From Talinum fruticosum (Eukaryota > Streptophyta > Magnoliopsida > Caryophyllales > Talinaceae): 64,000 nt of DNA. The notes beneath the pieces are model-generated. The model did no database searches, had not been told where the DNA came from, and saw only the letters and a list, made by a program, of their open reading frames with translations. This document shows positions 48,843 to 62,715 of the stretch, piece after piece (the first letter of the stretch is position 1; each line of letters starts with the position of its first letter). The position numbers and the translations under genes were made by a program. The stretch lies in assembly GCA_021018815.1 (NCBI GenBank), contig JAITYX010000017.1, positions 3,782,001 to 3,846,000 of the forward strand, given 5' to 3'.

Positions 48843-51800
48843 TCAGCAACAAAACTTCCTCCTCTGCAGGTACATACATATCAAACTCTAAATCAAATGA
48901 AAATCAAGTAACATACTTATTTAAGTTGAGGTAATCGACTGGACTTACCCGGAACTTGGCGGCTTGTTGAGCATCTATGTAGGCGAGCAACTCTTCCTGC
49001 CTCATCAAAGCTTCATGCAAAGCCTGCGTATTACCACCAATTAAAAAGATATACAATGTAGAATAAGTTATTGCCTGCATGTCTATGAGCTCATTGATAT
49101 CAACCTCAAACTTGAATCTAAGTAGACTCTGTATTTTATCATGGAAGCATGCCCATCCACCTAGGGGACTTTCCGTTTTTGGGGAGTCAAAGATGGGGGT
49201 GGGGGTGGGGGAGACTGCCGAATACTCTCTCCCAAGACGGAAACAGGAGGGGGAAGGGGTTACTTTAGAGTTTGGAGAGACCTCCTCAAGAAGGGCAGTT
49301 CATCACTAATGAACTTTTCTTTGATGCTGAAGGCACTTCACAAACCCAAAAAAAGAAGGAAGAAACAAAAAGAGGAAGTTTGAGTTACTGGTAACATAAC
49401 TAACATCTATGCTATTGGGACCTAATTTCCTAGCTTATGAACTTTTGCTAACAAAATAGAAAAATGGAGCTGCAAAATGGGTGTGCACTTTTTTCTGCTA
49501 ACACCAAAAACGTTGAGGCAAACTGAAATTATAGCTGGCAAGTTTGACGGACCTATTTGGTTATATAACATATATGGTTTTAACTCAGACTGTCATAACC
49601 TGGAAACGAGGGTAGCTAGATTCAAGTCATCACAGACGGCCCTATACCTCAAAAGATGATTTCCAACATCATAGACGGCCTAATATTCAATAAGATGGTT
49701 CTTTTTCGTCCCCTGATGATATTTCCAGCATGGTCTTAGATCCAAACAACCAGCTCTAAATTCATTTGTCTCTCTCTCTCTCTAAGAGCATAGATGCTTG
49801 TAAAGGTAAAGCTGCCTATAGGCTACATCTAAATCTCCCCAAGCCCCACGAAAGCGAGATTCATAATGGGAGTTGTTATTGTTTTTGTTGCTGATGCTAG
49901 TTACTTTATGAGTAAGCTTTAATACAATAGAATAACTACCATGCAGCAGCAAATAGGAAGGGTACCTTTTTAGTGGTTATTAACTCTGCTTCAAGCCCAT
50001 CCACCCGAGAGATTGCACCCTTAAGCAACTTCTCTTTCTCAAAGGGCATCTCCGTTGGCTTTGTTTGTAAAGTATTAACCTTCTCTTCAAGCTCTCGAAG
50101 CCTTCTCAATACAACTGAGAAGAGATCTGCATCTGTGAGCTCTGAACCTCCTGAAGAGGATCGAAATTCTTCCATTAGGTCTGGTCCAAGTATAACATTT
50201 GGAATACTTCGGGCATAATGTGAAACCAATCTGGAAATTCCTGTTGAGATTTTTACTGTTGCTGAATGAAAGAGAGTGAATAGGGTCACAAAGAATGCCA
50301 TGACTACAGCCAAAAAACAAAAACGATTCCGCTCCACAGGATCTCCACCAGGTTGTAGAGATAACGGTTCTGCAATAATTCAGAAGAGACATGAATGAGT
50401 CAGTACTTCAGGAAATACAGCTTCCAAGTGATGAAATAACTGATTTTAGGAGAAGAAAATATAGGGTGGAAAGACCAAAAAAAAAAAAAAAAAAAGGGAG
50501 TGCCCAGCCTGGAAAAACTAAGGGAGGAGGAGGGGGATGAAGGGACATCTTTATGGTACATCCCAACCATCAGGAACTATCAAAGACATTTCAGATTGCG
50601 CTTTTAATACGGATAATGATCAACCAATCCCAACCTAAAAACTTTAAACTATACTCATTAGTCTACCATAGACATCGTATGTAGGGAAATTGCATGAGTT
50701 TAGCAGCAAAAGTCACTACTTGTCAAACAATTATGAAGTAAACAATTAGATGTAATTACTTTCATTGGGCCGAATTACTAGTTTTCCACCATTAGCTGTA
50801 TGGCAAGGTTCTATCAAATGAAGCCCTTGGGGGGGCTGCATATAGGCACTTGAGATTCCAAAGCAAAAAGATTTTATGGACCTTGTGTTTATGAAAGTTG
50901 TCCGATGACTCCATGTCATTATCAATCTCAATAACCTCTCAAATATTTTACCCTTGAGCAACTGTTTTCAATCCATTTTTCATACAAAATAATTCATAAT
51001 CAGAACACCCACATTTAGTATAATTACCAAAATCTCCTCAGGGTTTGTTTAATTCAGTTCAATAACAGAAATCTCCTATAAGCTTGAAATTAAATTATCT
51101 CAAAGGTTAATAACAGCTCTCAAAAAGAGGGGTTCACTTCTGGCATATGCTGATATGCATGGTCTTGTTCCCGGATCAATATCCAGTCTACCTCTCTGTT
51201 ACACTTGTTAAGGGCAGTGGGATTCAATTACCACTTAGCAGTAACTTCCTTAAACACTTCTTTCTCCTCCCTCTTAAACTCTCCAGTCTCCATGCCAGTT
51301 CAACTGGCGGCACTCCAACCCATATCTTTATCCCTACCAAGCTATCGAATCTTCCTTTTCCTTCCCCTTCTGAAAGGATAGGGTGACAGATTGGATAGGC
51401 AAGGGGAACTGAAACTTGGAAGTATGGTATCAGGGATCCAAACTTGACCAGTAGGCAGAGGCCTCATCTACCTGAAGTAGAGGATGCTTCTCAAATCTTA
51501 GCGACCTAAAGGTGTCAAATTTTGATTTCCTCAACTCAAGAGCACTTTGAGATCATCAGGATATGCAATAATTATCTCCCCATTCCAATTCCAAACTAAG
51601 AGCACTTTGAGATAATCAGGATATTTGATAATTATTTTCCCATTCCAGTTCTTCTGCATAGTCAATAAAGAAGCATCAAAGCAAACAGAATTCCATGAGC
51701 AAGCAGTTACATTTCTGGCATATTGACATCCCAGTAGACATAACACCCTTAGTCTTTAATCATTTGATACATTTCTAGTGTGCATTGCTTAGTTTCCATA

Positions 51801-54800
51801 GGTGAAATCATAGTTCAAATGAGGAGCTACATGGAAACTCAGCTAACATTTATTTAAATATAATTCATTATCACACCTCAATTCCAAAATAACCAAATAA
51901 TAAGTAGAAAGGAAACAAAATCATAGTTCAAATGAGCGAATGACAATGCCAAAGCGAAAAAAGTGAATCTTGCGGCAAAATTGTAACAATAGAAATAACA
52001 TTATCTGCAGAGGGCACTATAGGCTATAGGCTATAGCCAAAACCAAATGTGCTAACCTCTTGATGAATTTGTTGTTTGCTTTGTAGAAATTTCATTCTTA
52101 CAACTGCCATTCACAACCTTCACTATAACGGGAACATGCTCATCACCGTCTAGCAAGCCACCAACAGAGCTAACTTTTCCAGTAACCCTACCCTGCAAGA
52201 AGCCAAGCAATCTCACCAATTAGTACAAGTTTTCCAAATTTTCCCTTTCTATTGGCAGACTGGAACAAGGGAAAACACTAACCCCATACAAGACATGATT
52301 TACTCAGTCTAGAGAAGCTGCGCACATTCCCCCAGAGCAGAGGCGGTGCTATGTATTCTACTTTCTTGTTTCTTCACCCTCCTTTTACCATTTCCCTTTC
52401 TCCTCCCCCCTCCCCAGCCTTATTCCTTTCCATTTTTCTACATGGCTTATTTCAAGTATTTTCCCCTCTATTTCAACAGCAGCTTGATCAGATTCAATGA
52501 TTACTTGCTCATAAAACAGTATTATCACATAAATTCAAAAATTAACCCATATTCTTAAGTTCAGATTTAGTTTTATGATATCCTTCTCCAGATATTGTGA
52601 CCCCTGCAAGTAAAGTTGTAACTTATCCATGTTCTCACAGTGATCACTATATTCCATTTTTCAATTACCATTTCTGTCTATATCAATTATTTATCTCTCT
52701 CAACTTTACGTAGTATGCTTTCTTCTGCCTCTTTCAATTCATTTGCAATCATTAAAAGCATGCCGCTTGCTGCTGTAACAAGTTGAACAAATACAAGCTC
52801 ATAGATCATTCCAAGAGAACTATAGTTGCACAGATCCCAGTTTAATAGGAATTTTACCCATTTTATATCCCGGCATATTATGAGGTCAAGTTTACATCAC
52901 ACTGAAGACCAACTAAGCAGAGTCTAAGAAGAACTGACTTATGTTAAAACACTTTGATATCTCATTTTTTACCTAAAGCACTTACTTCTTCATCAACGGG
53001 CAACAATGTTAACCGTAAAGCAGGCCCAGGTGCTTTAAATGAAGAAAATTCATCAGCCTCAGATCCAGACTCAGCAGTGGATGTGTCATTATTCTTTGTC
53101 TGATTAAGCAAAACAACGAAATACCTTCAGAAAAAGAGGCAGCAAGCACTAACATACAATCACCAGCGATCTTAGTCTACATTCAGAAGAGTTAGTCGAA
53201 ACATACCATATTGTTATAAGCAATCACCCTTCCCTCACTGTTTGATATAGCAACTTCAGCTTGACCAGATTGAATCAACTGCACTCAATGAGTTAAAATC
53301 AGCTCAAATCACATCTTGTATAAGACAATAGCAGCAGCACTGGATATGCATGACACATGAGTATGACAAACCTTCAAGATATTAGGATCGTTCCATGGAC
53401 CCTTATCAGATCTCATACAACCTCCTTGGTCTTCACAAGTACATGTACCACCAAGAAATTCAGGTAGCTGGCTGTATAAGAACAAAGTTTCAAACTAAGA
53501 AAGTTGGTAAAACCACGTAGAAGCTGGCCATGCAAAAATTGAAATGTAAACCAACAACCAATCTAGAATTTCCATGGAAGTTACCTTTTATCAATTATCT
53601 CCAGCAACTTGCTCTGATACTTGTGGCCAAGAACCTGAGAAGAAACAAGAAATATTTCAGAGACAAGTTTCAACAGTCAGATGTTATTGGTAAATAAACC
53701 TTGTTCATCAGCTGATTCAAGCTCTACAAAAACATACATGAATTTTGGCTGCTGTTTGGGGATCAAGGAAAGACTTAATTGCATTCCACACTAGTTTGAA
53801 ACCACTACCAGAATTAATGATATACATTCGGTGGAGAGTCTGCAGAAATAACATTCCAAATACCATAAGAAAGACCATAAGTAGACAGAGATTAAAAAAA
53901 TATTCAATCCTTCATTGTCAATACATCTTGCAGAACACACCTCAGGATAGTTGTCATTATCAATATTCTGTAGCTGCTTTATAAGTTCACGAGCAGGTCT
54001 GGTGAGGTTCTTTAGACCCTGTTGCACAAATACAAGGGGAAAAAAAGAAAAGAAAATTGAACTCAGCAAATGCAGCAAGTAGCAACAGGCATTGCGCCAG
54101 GGGGCAAAAAAGGGAAGAAGTGTCTACATACCACTCCTTGAACATCTAAAATTGTCGTAGTTGAATCTATATGCCTTTTTGCTGCAATGGAGCAAGCTGG
54201 GAACTTTATTGCAAAGCACCTTTCAAAATCCTGTGTGTGGTATTTGAGATACCTTTCCATTGTCGTTACTTGCATAAGTTTCTCAGCATCAACTTTGCCC
54301 AGCTGATATAAATAGACAGGCCTCCCATCTTTATCCACACCATGAAACCCCTGGGGATAATACTTTAGGACCTCATCCAACTCTTGGTATTCAAATTCCT
54401 GACAGTAAATTGTCAATAAAAAAGAATATCACATAATTTAGAAAGTGAAGCAATTAACTAATTACATAGCTAAAAACTATACTCACGCAACCAAACTGAG
54501 GAGGCTGGGGGTTTGGAATACCCACCGTCCTACCAATATAGTAAACCGAAGTAATTACCTCAAGAAGAGAGTCAGCACCAAATTCTTTTCTCCATTGAAG
54601 CATATCTGCCCACATTTGTTTTGCTTTCTCAATATCAAACTTCCTAGCCTTCAAAAACCTACAATGACGAATTTCAAAATACATCCATGTTATTCCATAG
54701 ATGTCAAACTACACTCCGGTTTCTGACACAGCAATGCAAAATATTAGTCCTATAACAGCTACCATGCCTTGCTTGACAACAAGCAATAATAAGAGCATGT

Positions 54801-56754
54801 ATTTCATCATACAGCTTTCTACACAGGAGTACCATCAGTGGCTCAATTGCAGAACGATTAAAAGGAGTTAGCAAGGACTTTTACAAAAACTCAATTCAAT
54901 ATATTAGCTAACAACACCAAGAGAGAAAAGGGGAGGAGGTAACATCATGATTGCCAAGTTACATGAAAAGAGTGAGATAGCAAACATCCTAAAGCAGAAG
55001 CTGAGAGGACACAAACTTCCATATAAGCTCAAGTGCCCAAACTCCAACGGGAAATGAGGACCTTAATAAAATCAAAAATACAAAATTGACCTTGAAAAGA
55101 TCTTTTTCTGGAAGTAGCAGGGTGCATTACGAATCAATCAAAGCCCAAATAAAATCAAGGTAAACCGTTAAGAACAGTAATACACTTCATTCATAGCAAC
55201 TGACCCCCCCAACACACACACGCGCGCAAAAAAAATTTTTAAAAAACACCAGACTCCAACCAAAAAATAATTTTAAAAAAAAGGTCTGGCCAACAAATTA
55301 ACTCAACAGATTTTCAGCGGACACTAGTGAGAAACAGGAGGACAATTACCTTAATAATGTGTAATAATTATCATGTCTTTCAGGAAGCAACTCATCCATA
55401 AGCAGTGCCTGCCGAAATGCTTCAACCGCCTGGACTTCTTTAACGTCCCGCACATCCTCAATAGAAACAGAAGTACTTCTACCCTCAACTTTCTTCTTGC
55501 CTTTTCTCTTGAGAGAACGCCTTAACTTACTAGATGCACTAATCGCTTTCTTCTTTAGACCTCCCATCCTGTTTTTCCTCTCCTCTTCTGATATTTCAGA
55601 TTCCGACTTTCTTGCTTTCCTTTCAGCACGACTTGATGACCCTTCAAAGCCTGTAAGCATACGGTTATATGGTGGACTTGCCTTTCATTCACCATAGAAG
55701 TGGAACAATCTCACACAGTGACAGAGCCAGGGGTTTCAACATTGGGATCAGATTATAGTGTTCAAACGTACTCCTACTGCTATAGGGTCAACATTCTAAT
55801 ACTGGATTGATCTTCCTTTCTTTTTTAAAAAAGTGACATGTAAACATCCCCAAGGGTATTGCACCAAAAGGACCAAAGACAACAAGTTAGCTAAACCCTC
55901 TTCTGTTGATGTAGAATGACCCTACCCATACTTGGTGTAGACACAAACATTAGCTTTCAGAGATTGAAACTTCTATAAAATTTCCAGTCATCTCTGGTGT
56001 GCAACATCTTCCCAAGAGTCACCTGACCTCACCAACCCCACACCTTCCCCATTAAAAAAATTGTTTTTTTTTAAAAAAGAATAAAACAGTTCTACACACA
56101 CGGTTGGCAAAGGTAGGGTTTAGGTTCGGCTCCGGAAAAGCAGGCAAAATACATAAAATCACGACAAGGGTTATTTGTGAAACACTGTTGGGACAAACCA
56201 GACAAAGATACATTTGGGCCCAAATTGTTCATAGAAAATTAGAAATAGGGCATTGCTCATGTCAATTCATTCATACCCTGTTATTTTGCCAGCTTTACGA
56301 TACCAGAGCACTACGAATTTACGTCCTCAATCATCCACCACCAAACTGAATTGGCAGTCAATCGCTTATAGACCTCCATTCCATTGAAGATTATCACTGT
56401 TTACGAGAAGGACTATCTACCCTGTACTGTCTCATATCTTTACCCTTTTTTTCCTTTTCGGTCGTAGAAGAACTGTACATTTCACACTCAAAATCCCAAG
56501 GAATTCAAACGCAATTATTGAAACTCCAAAAATCTGGAAAAATTCCCAACCAACCCCTTTACCAAACTCTTTGGAGATTGCAAAAAACCTAGTTCCAGAT
56601 TACGCATTACCGACCTATACACCTTCCTTCAACCCCAAAACCAACCAAAAAAAGCAAAAAAATTTTTAAAAAAGGTAAAGTAAAGGAACTTACAAGGACG
56701 AGCAAAGAGGTCGAGAGGGCCCGACAAGCTGGAACTCCGGCGTAACTCCTCCAT
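48843..56754 (-). CDS. SFH: Sec14-nodulin phosphatidylinositol transfer protein (SFH-like)
   Basis: Thirteen coding exons: 56754-56694, 55650-55350, 54658-54559, 54398-54132, 54018-53941, 53839-53738, 53634-53585, 53471-53372, 53278-53207, 53099-52986, 52192-52057, 50369-49966, 49023-48949 and a 21-base last exon 48863-48843 (14 segments, the last two tiny). They join in frame to 626 residues. The product exchanges phosphatidylinositol/phosphatidylcholine and steers phosphoinositide signalling in membrane trafficking. The start gives [13 protein letters not shown] and a basic KKK/RRS stretch, as in Arabidopsis SFH proteins. [13 protein letters not shown] marks the CRAL-TRIO N part and [17 protein letters not shown] with [20 protein letters not shown] the Sec14 fold (about residues 120-345). 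[10 protein letters not shown] follows, then a hydrophobic segment ([15 protein letters not shown]), a coiled coil, [17 protein letters not shown] and a basic KFRRRKFCC end. These last parts form the nodulin-type membrane tail. An untranslated first exon likely ends at 56898. Confidence 0.93.
51538..51657. repeat. Tandem 60-bp duplication in an SFH intron
   Basis: AAGAGCACTTTGAGATCATC at 51538 recurs exactly 60 bp on with one change. The match extends through ATCAGGATAT, ATAATTAT and CCCATTCCA. Two units lie in the 1.7-kb intron between 50370 and 52056. Confidence 0.8.
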
Positions 56755-56897
56755 GAAAATCAAATTTCAACTCCTGTTTTGCCCTAATTTCACGGCCTCC
56801 ATTAATGACCTTCAAATCGAAACCCCCAAAAAAAAATCAACTGACGAAATTGACAAGCACAACAAATTGGGTGGAAAAAAGGGGAACTAAAGCGTAC

Positions 56898-57090
56898 CTG
56901 GAGCACTAATTAAAGAAGGAATGAAGATGATACAGATTGTCTCTGAATCGAGAACAATTCAATCACAGCTATTTTGCCCAGTCCACCAGAGCGATAAGAG
57001 AGAAAAGAGAGAGAGAGAGAGAAGCTGGGAAAGGAAAGAGGTGACAGAGAGAGAGAGGGAGGGTGAGAGAGGGGGTTGGGTTTTTCTTTA
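56898..57090 (-). promoter_or_regulatory. 5' leader exon of the SFH gene, CT-rich
   Basis: On the minus strand the region from ~57070 is rich in CTCTCTCT, ending at a donor CAG|GTACGC (exon end 56898). The ATG lies ~145 bp on, after a short leader intron. CT-rich leaders are common in plant housekeeping genes. The transcription start is not visible. Confidence 0.5.
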
Positions 57091-59325
57091 ATTTTCTTTT
57101 TTTTTTGCACTTTTTTTCTTGCTTTTTTCGAAAATGTTGTTAGGTGGGGAGGGAAGGGATATTTACTCGTTTTTTCCTTTTTATTTTTGGAGAGAGAGAG
57201 GTTGAAGAATGCCACGTAGGGTAATGTGGGCCTCTTTGATGAATTCCTAAAACGACACGTATTAACGCCGCTGATTTAATTGGATTGTGGAAATGCCAGC
57301 TGTGTTCGGTTTCTGCCGTTTTCATTCCCGCCCTTTTCCTTCGCGGCTGTTCGTTACAAAATATAAAAAAATATTTTTTTAATCCGATAAAATATATACC
57401 ATATTCAACTTTCCCCAAATTTTTAAGAATTTTTTTAACTTAAAAACAAATATAATCATCGAATTTAAACAAAATCTAAATACATTTTCCAAACCAATGA
57501 TAATTTAGATAATCTTAACTAAATTTAAAATTTAAACCAAAAGTCACGGTTTTATATTTCAAATCTCGGTATTTTATCAAAACTTAACTCTATTTAATTT
57601 AAACAAATCTTTTACATATAACTCGTCCCAACGTCCGAAAAATAAATAAAATTTTATAGGTTGTCCCGATATAGATTTAGTTGAAAGAGGTACATAAGCA
57701 AAATTAGGAAATAATTAAATAAGGAAGATTATACCTAAACCTCACGATTGTCAACCTTAATAAAAGTGTGGGTAACTAATTATGTTTATAATTCTTTGGG
57801 TTTGTTGAAAAGGTAAGCTACGTCCAATACGTGCATGGCAATTAGCAACCAAAGAATATGCCATCAATTATAGTAATTATTATATTGGTAAATTATGCCT
57901 AATTATTTTCTTTTCGTTTTCCTAATGTTTAGTATCTGATTCAAAAATTTTATTTAACAGTGTCTAGTTTTAAGTTTATTTTGTACACAGTACCTAATTT
58001 TTATCGATATCTATTTTAATAATTTCGTAAATTTTAAATAATTTTTATATGAAATTTTACAAAAACAAGTTGACTAATGATTGTAAAAAATGATACTCCT
58101 TCCTTGAAAGTTATACAATTTCATACTTTTTTATGTCATTGCATGATACACTTGTTAATAATCTTAGAATTATGTACTTAATTTTTTTTTATAAGTGTTT
58201 AGAAATTATATATCTTTTAATAACATAAGAGATTTTTTTATTAATTTTAAGTTAAATTTATCATTTTCAATCTTAATAATAAATAGAAAATATACAAAGG
58301 AATATAATATAATTAAGTATGTTGAAGAATGTAAGAAGCGAATTTAAAATCTGATTTATCAAATTATTTTCTGACTTATTATTGAAAAGAAAATACTAGA
58401 AAAAAATTAGAAATATGAAATGTAAGATGAATTTCCTTGAAGGTTGGCCAACTTGCAAATAATTGATATTTTTAGTAATTAAATTTGGGACCAAATAAAA
58501 TCATTATCAAAGTGTGGCATCAAAGCTTAAATAAACAAGGAATGGGTCCGTGAAAATGATTTAATTTAGATGATAAAAAAAAAAAAAAAAGATTCGAAAA
58601 TTCCAATTTATTATCCTTTGGTTGATCCCCTACTCAACTTCCTCTTCTTCACCCTTTGCCAAATTCTAATCTTACCTTTTCACGCTAGGGACTATTTCAC
58701 CAAACTGAATTTTTAATCCGTTTTTTTCTTCATATACAATGGGTTGAGTTTTGGATGTTCCAATATCCTATATAGTCAAAGTTAGGATTTGAATAATTTT
58801 CCTTCAAATTTGCGCATAACACCTTCTTACATAACCGTAAATATTTGTAGTTATTTTTTTCATAGGTAACTGACACAACGGAATAATCTTTACAATGTAT
58901 TTTATCAAGATATTGACTCGAGTATCACACATCTAAGATTGTAACGATAATAATCATAGAAACATTACTTTTGTATTTAATTTTGGCCACAACCTACAGA
59001 GCTAGACTTGCAACCTATCCATGGATATATAGGATAGCAGGCAAGTTCCAATTTTGTTCCAATCTTATATATACCATACCAATATTCACAATGTTCAGCT
59101 TACAACATCGACAGAAAACATAGAACAAGGATAAATCATGATGCTTGATTAGATCCCGGCATCGTTCTGCCTAGTATTTACAATATGAATTCCTGCAAAA
59201 GATCGTGTCAAATGTTGAAATATGTCTGTCAGTTTATTTTAATTACTAAATGTGAAAGAAAATATGTTGAATAACCCTGGTTTTTTCATGCATGTAGAGA
59301 GAGGTTTTCAGTTTTCACCTGCAGG
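57091..59325. other. Intergenic region between SFH and BBD genes
   Basis: AT-rich, about 2.2 kb. It contains the upstream region of the SFH gene on the left and the 3' flank of the BBD gene on the right. No gene, repeat or motif stands out. Confidence 0.6.
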
Positions 59326-62300
59326 TCATGCCCAGTTCCTCCTAGCCCTGAACTCAGTGAGTTTGTCCCTCCATTGAGCTGGCACGAGAGCAGGGAAGCC
59401 AAAATAAGGACACATGACCATTCATCAAGATGTAGAACTCAGCCAAAAAAGAAAAAACAAAGAAAAAAGAACATCGAAAGTTGAAATGAGAAGGGATGAC
59501 CATACGAACCTGCATCTTGATAGCGCTCCTCACCAGCGGCATCAAGCATGTTACGAAGGAGGTTGAATTCTGTTGTCTCTATACATGGCTGACCAGTAGG
59601 CCTGGACCAATGCCGAGTAATGGTCAATATAAACTTGTCCAAAGAAAAAGCCACAGATTAAAGAAATCTCAAGGCAATTTAAATAGCATGTAACTGCTTC
59701 GTTTCTGGCAGTGGCAGATGACTTTTCCCCAGAATCCCTCCTCTTGCCAATCCAAGATTAACCTAAATGTAAGTACCAATTATATTATTGCTACTCAGGA
59801 CTCTATAGTTCCCTATTGTGGTGAATTCTGTTGGTGTTAGAGCCAGGATGTTCTAGTTCAGGCAAAAGATTGACAAGGGTGGCATCTCATGCATAGCTCA
59901 CCGAGTAGCAGCATATTTCATTATTTGCAGAAGGTTTCAAGTGACAATCAAATGACCATGGAGAAGATAATAATCATTAATCAGCAGTATACAAGTCAAT
60001 ATATTAATGAATATCCCGTGCATTTTGGTAAAGTTTCACGGTTTCTCCTATTCTTTGATTCTATCGAAACCTGTGAAATGGCAAAGTCATGCTACCACAC
60101 AAGGGACCGTTATTTCAAGCTGATCATCTTTGCACTAGTATGGGTGGGAAATCAAGTTTTGCATACAATAGAGAGGAGACGGGTATCTTCTTTTGTGTAT
60201 TTCAGATGTACATCTTTTCCTTAATCTAATAGAACTCTTATCATTCTGTAATACAGAAAGAAAGAATAATACAACTGAAGCCATTTGATTAAAGCAGCAT
60301 TAGATAACATAAGAACTTACTGATCCAATTCCGTAAATAGCAAGCCATCAGAAGCAGGACCTATAGTTGGCGGCTTAGCAGATTCAATAATTTTCATTCC
60401 ATCAGTATGTGCCAAGCTCTTGTTGACTTGTATAGGGACCTGTGTAGCAAAATGATAAGCTTATAGCATTTCAAAGCAACACTTAGCAGGAAATTAAACT
60501 CATGAACATCTACAGAGTCAGGGTCAACCCACATTTGGAGCATGTCCACAAGAACAAGAAAAATTACCACATGTATAACAAGAAGAAAGGTCAGAAGCCA
60601 ACAATTCAGGTTATTTTTATTCAATCAAACTCTCCAACACCCCCCAAAATTTCAAATGGCCGAGGAACCCCTGCCCCCTTGTTTCAATAACCTTATACTG
60701 GAAGCATATTACAGGGGAAGAGCTGTAATTCCAAGATATCAGAGGGCTAGAGGAGTGGCATGAAAAGCAAAATACCTTGCATCTTACAGCAATATTAATT
60801 GCATCTGAAGGTCGAAGATCAAAGCTGATGCAGTCTGCTTCATTACCAACCTGAAACATGGGAACACCATGCATTAAGTTAACAACACAGTTTTCAATGA
60901 GATAAAATTAATCATTATATGTAACTAGAAATATATATATATACACACACACACACAATACATACTTTTGTAAGATAAATCTGAGCAAAATATGCTTCAT
61001 GAACTCTTTTAGTAATACGAACAAGTTTGACCTGCAGCAATATCTCCCACCATTATTGATCGACAATCAGAAGAAGAACTACAGAAAAATATGCACAGTC
61101 TCCCAACAGAACTATAGAAATTAAGTCATTTACCTCGTATCCCATCTTCTCAATCATCTCCTTTATAACTTGATACATAGTTGGCCTAGCCTGTAAAGAA
61201 AGCATAATTAGATATCATTAGATTAGACACATCTAAGATATTTTAATTATAGATGAATATCAATGCAATATTTTTTTTTTTTGGTGCAGAGAAACCACAA
61301 AAGGCAGTACAATACAATGGGGAGGGGGAAATCGAACCTAAGACCTAATATACCCAGGACCTCAGTCATGACCACTAGGCCATGACCTCATTGGTATCTA
61401 TGCAATATTGTTTTAACATAATGAGCAGGGAAGATACTTACAATATGTACATTGCGTATAGCAGCCATAAGCAACACACTTGGCATCTCCACTGCGAGAA
61501 AACATGAACGATCACCATTAGGAGGGGCAGTGGGACATTTAAAAAGTATGCATAGATTTGTTTATAGTTGTGGCAATGTACATACAAACAATTATTGGAA
61601 GAAGAATATCAGTTCCATCTTCCATCTTTAGGACAATGGCTGGATGTGGGGCATAATCAGGCAGATGACCTCCTTGAGGGCTGTTATGGGCACACTTCAA
61701 GAATCTGCCGTCTCTCATTTTGATTGTGAAACCATCGGAGCCACTCTTCACCTCCACTATAAAAAGCGAATTCACAAAGTACTGATCAATATATTGTTCA
61801 CAAGCACCCATAAAGAAAGATTGAGGTGCAAGAATCATGATATGTCAAGTGTCGGACCAACCAGTGCATTACTACTGAAATGTTAGATGATTTCAGATAC
61901 ATGCAGAATTATCAACTTAAATGATTTATCATCTGGAAATAAATTTACAAGTTTCAAGCCAAATTGCAATGCTCAATCATCAACGTGCAGAAAACTCAAT
62001 ACAAGATGAGGGCATAGTCAATACATGTGTAAGTTTTCTTTTCTTCTGTCATATCCTTAGAAAGGAGTAATCTAATCACACCAACAAGAGAACGGGAGAA
62101 TAAAGAAAAGCACAGAAAACTCAGGTATCACCTTATCCTGTTCCTACATTCAGGAACCTTAAAGCTTTTTTTAAGGTCCTTAAAGCTAGTACTTATCCAT
62201 ATCAGATCCCAAACCTCAGCAAGATCCACTCTTTTAAGTCGTTTTAGAAACATCTGGCATGACTCCAAGGCTGATCTCAGAAGTTTGAGACTGATAACAA

Positions 62301-62715
62301 TACCGACTACTGGTATAGACCTTTAAAATCAGACAGATTGCATGAAAGAAAACTCTAATGTAGAAACTTATGTAATACTCTCTAAACATTTAACTTAATT
62401 TAAGCATATTATACCAGCTTCAATAACACTGGAGTTGATGTAATCTCCATCATTCTCATTAAATTTCTCAGCTCTGCTGCCGCTTCCATTGGAAGATGAA
62501 CTAAAAGTGCAATGAACTCTGCCAAGTCTTCGGGTATGAAGAGGATGAGTAGTAACACCAGCAGTAGTCCTTCGACAACATACATCCTTATAACCCCAAA
62601 ACCTACTTTTGAACATTGTGGACCTCGTCAAAGAGGAGTTGCCTGGCACGGGATACACATTGACTTGCTTGGCACGAACGGTGGGGCAAATAACAGGTCC
62701 TTGCAGTGTCCCCAT
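59326..62715 (-). CDS. BBD1: Bifunctional nuclease, BBD family (BFN + UVR domains)
   Basis: Nine coding exons, 62715-62415, 61756-61586, 61491-61442, 61190-61134, 61031-60966, 60850-60776, 60439-60321, 59601-59510 and 59378-59326, join in frame to 327 residues. The family was described as wound/ABA-responsive nucleases acting on RNA and DNA. The N-terminus is basic and variable (MGTLQGPVICPTVRAKQ), followed by NENDGDYINSSVIEAVEVKS. The BFN (DUF151) domain, residues about 102-240, shows IKMRDGRFLKCAHNSPQGGH, DYAPHPAIVLKMEDGT, ARPTMYQVIKEMI, KRVHEAYFAQIYL and SFDLRPSDAINIAVR. A C-terminal UVR motif (FNLLRNMLDAAGEERYQDAAQWRDKL) ends ...RARRNWA. The order matches Arabidopsis BBD1. The start was chosen because it gives the family N-terminus; an in-frame codon 9 residues upstream is less likely. 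A leader exon is spliced from ~63457. Confidence 0.93.
61258..61409 (-). mobile_element. tRNA-derived SINE with TSD, in a BBD intron
   Basis: TATCAATGCAATATT (61258-61272) and TATCTATGCAATATT (61395-61409) are 15-bp target duplicates with one mismatch. The minus-strand insert has an A-box-like TGGCCTAGTGG near its 5' end and a B-box-like GGTTCGATTTCC about 45 bp later. It ends ...TCTCTGCACC followed by an A-run. These are the pol III promoter boxes and tail of a tRNA-derived SINE of ~120 bp. It sits in the intron 61191-61441. Confidence 0.85.
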
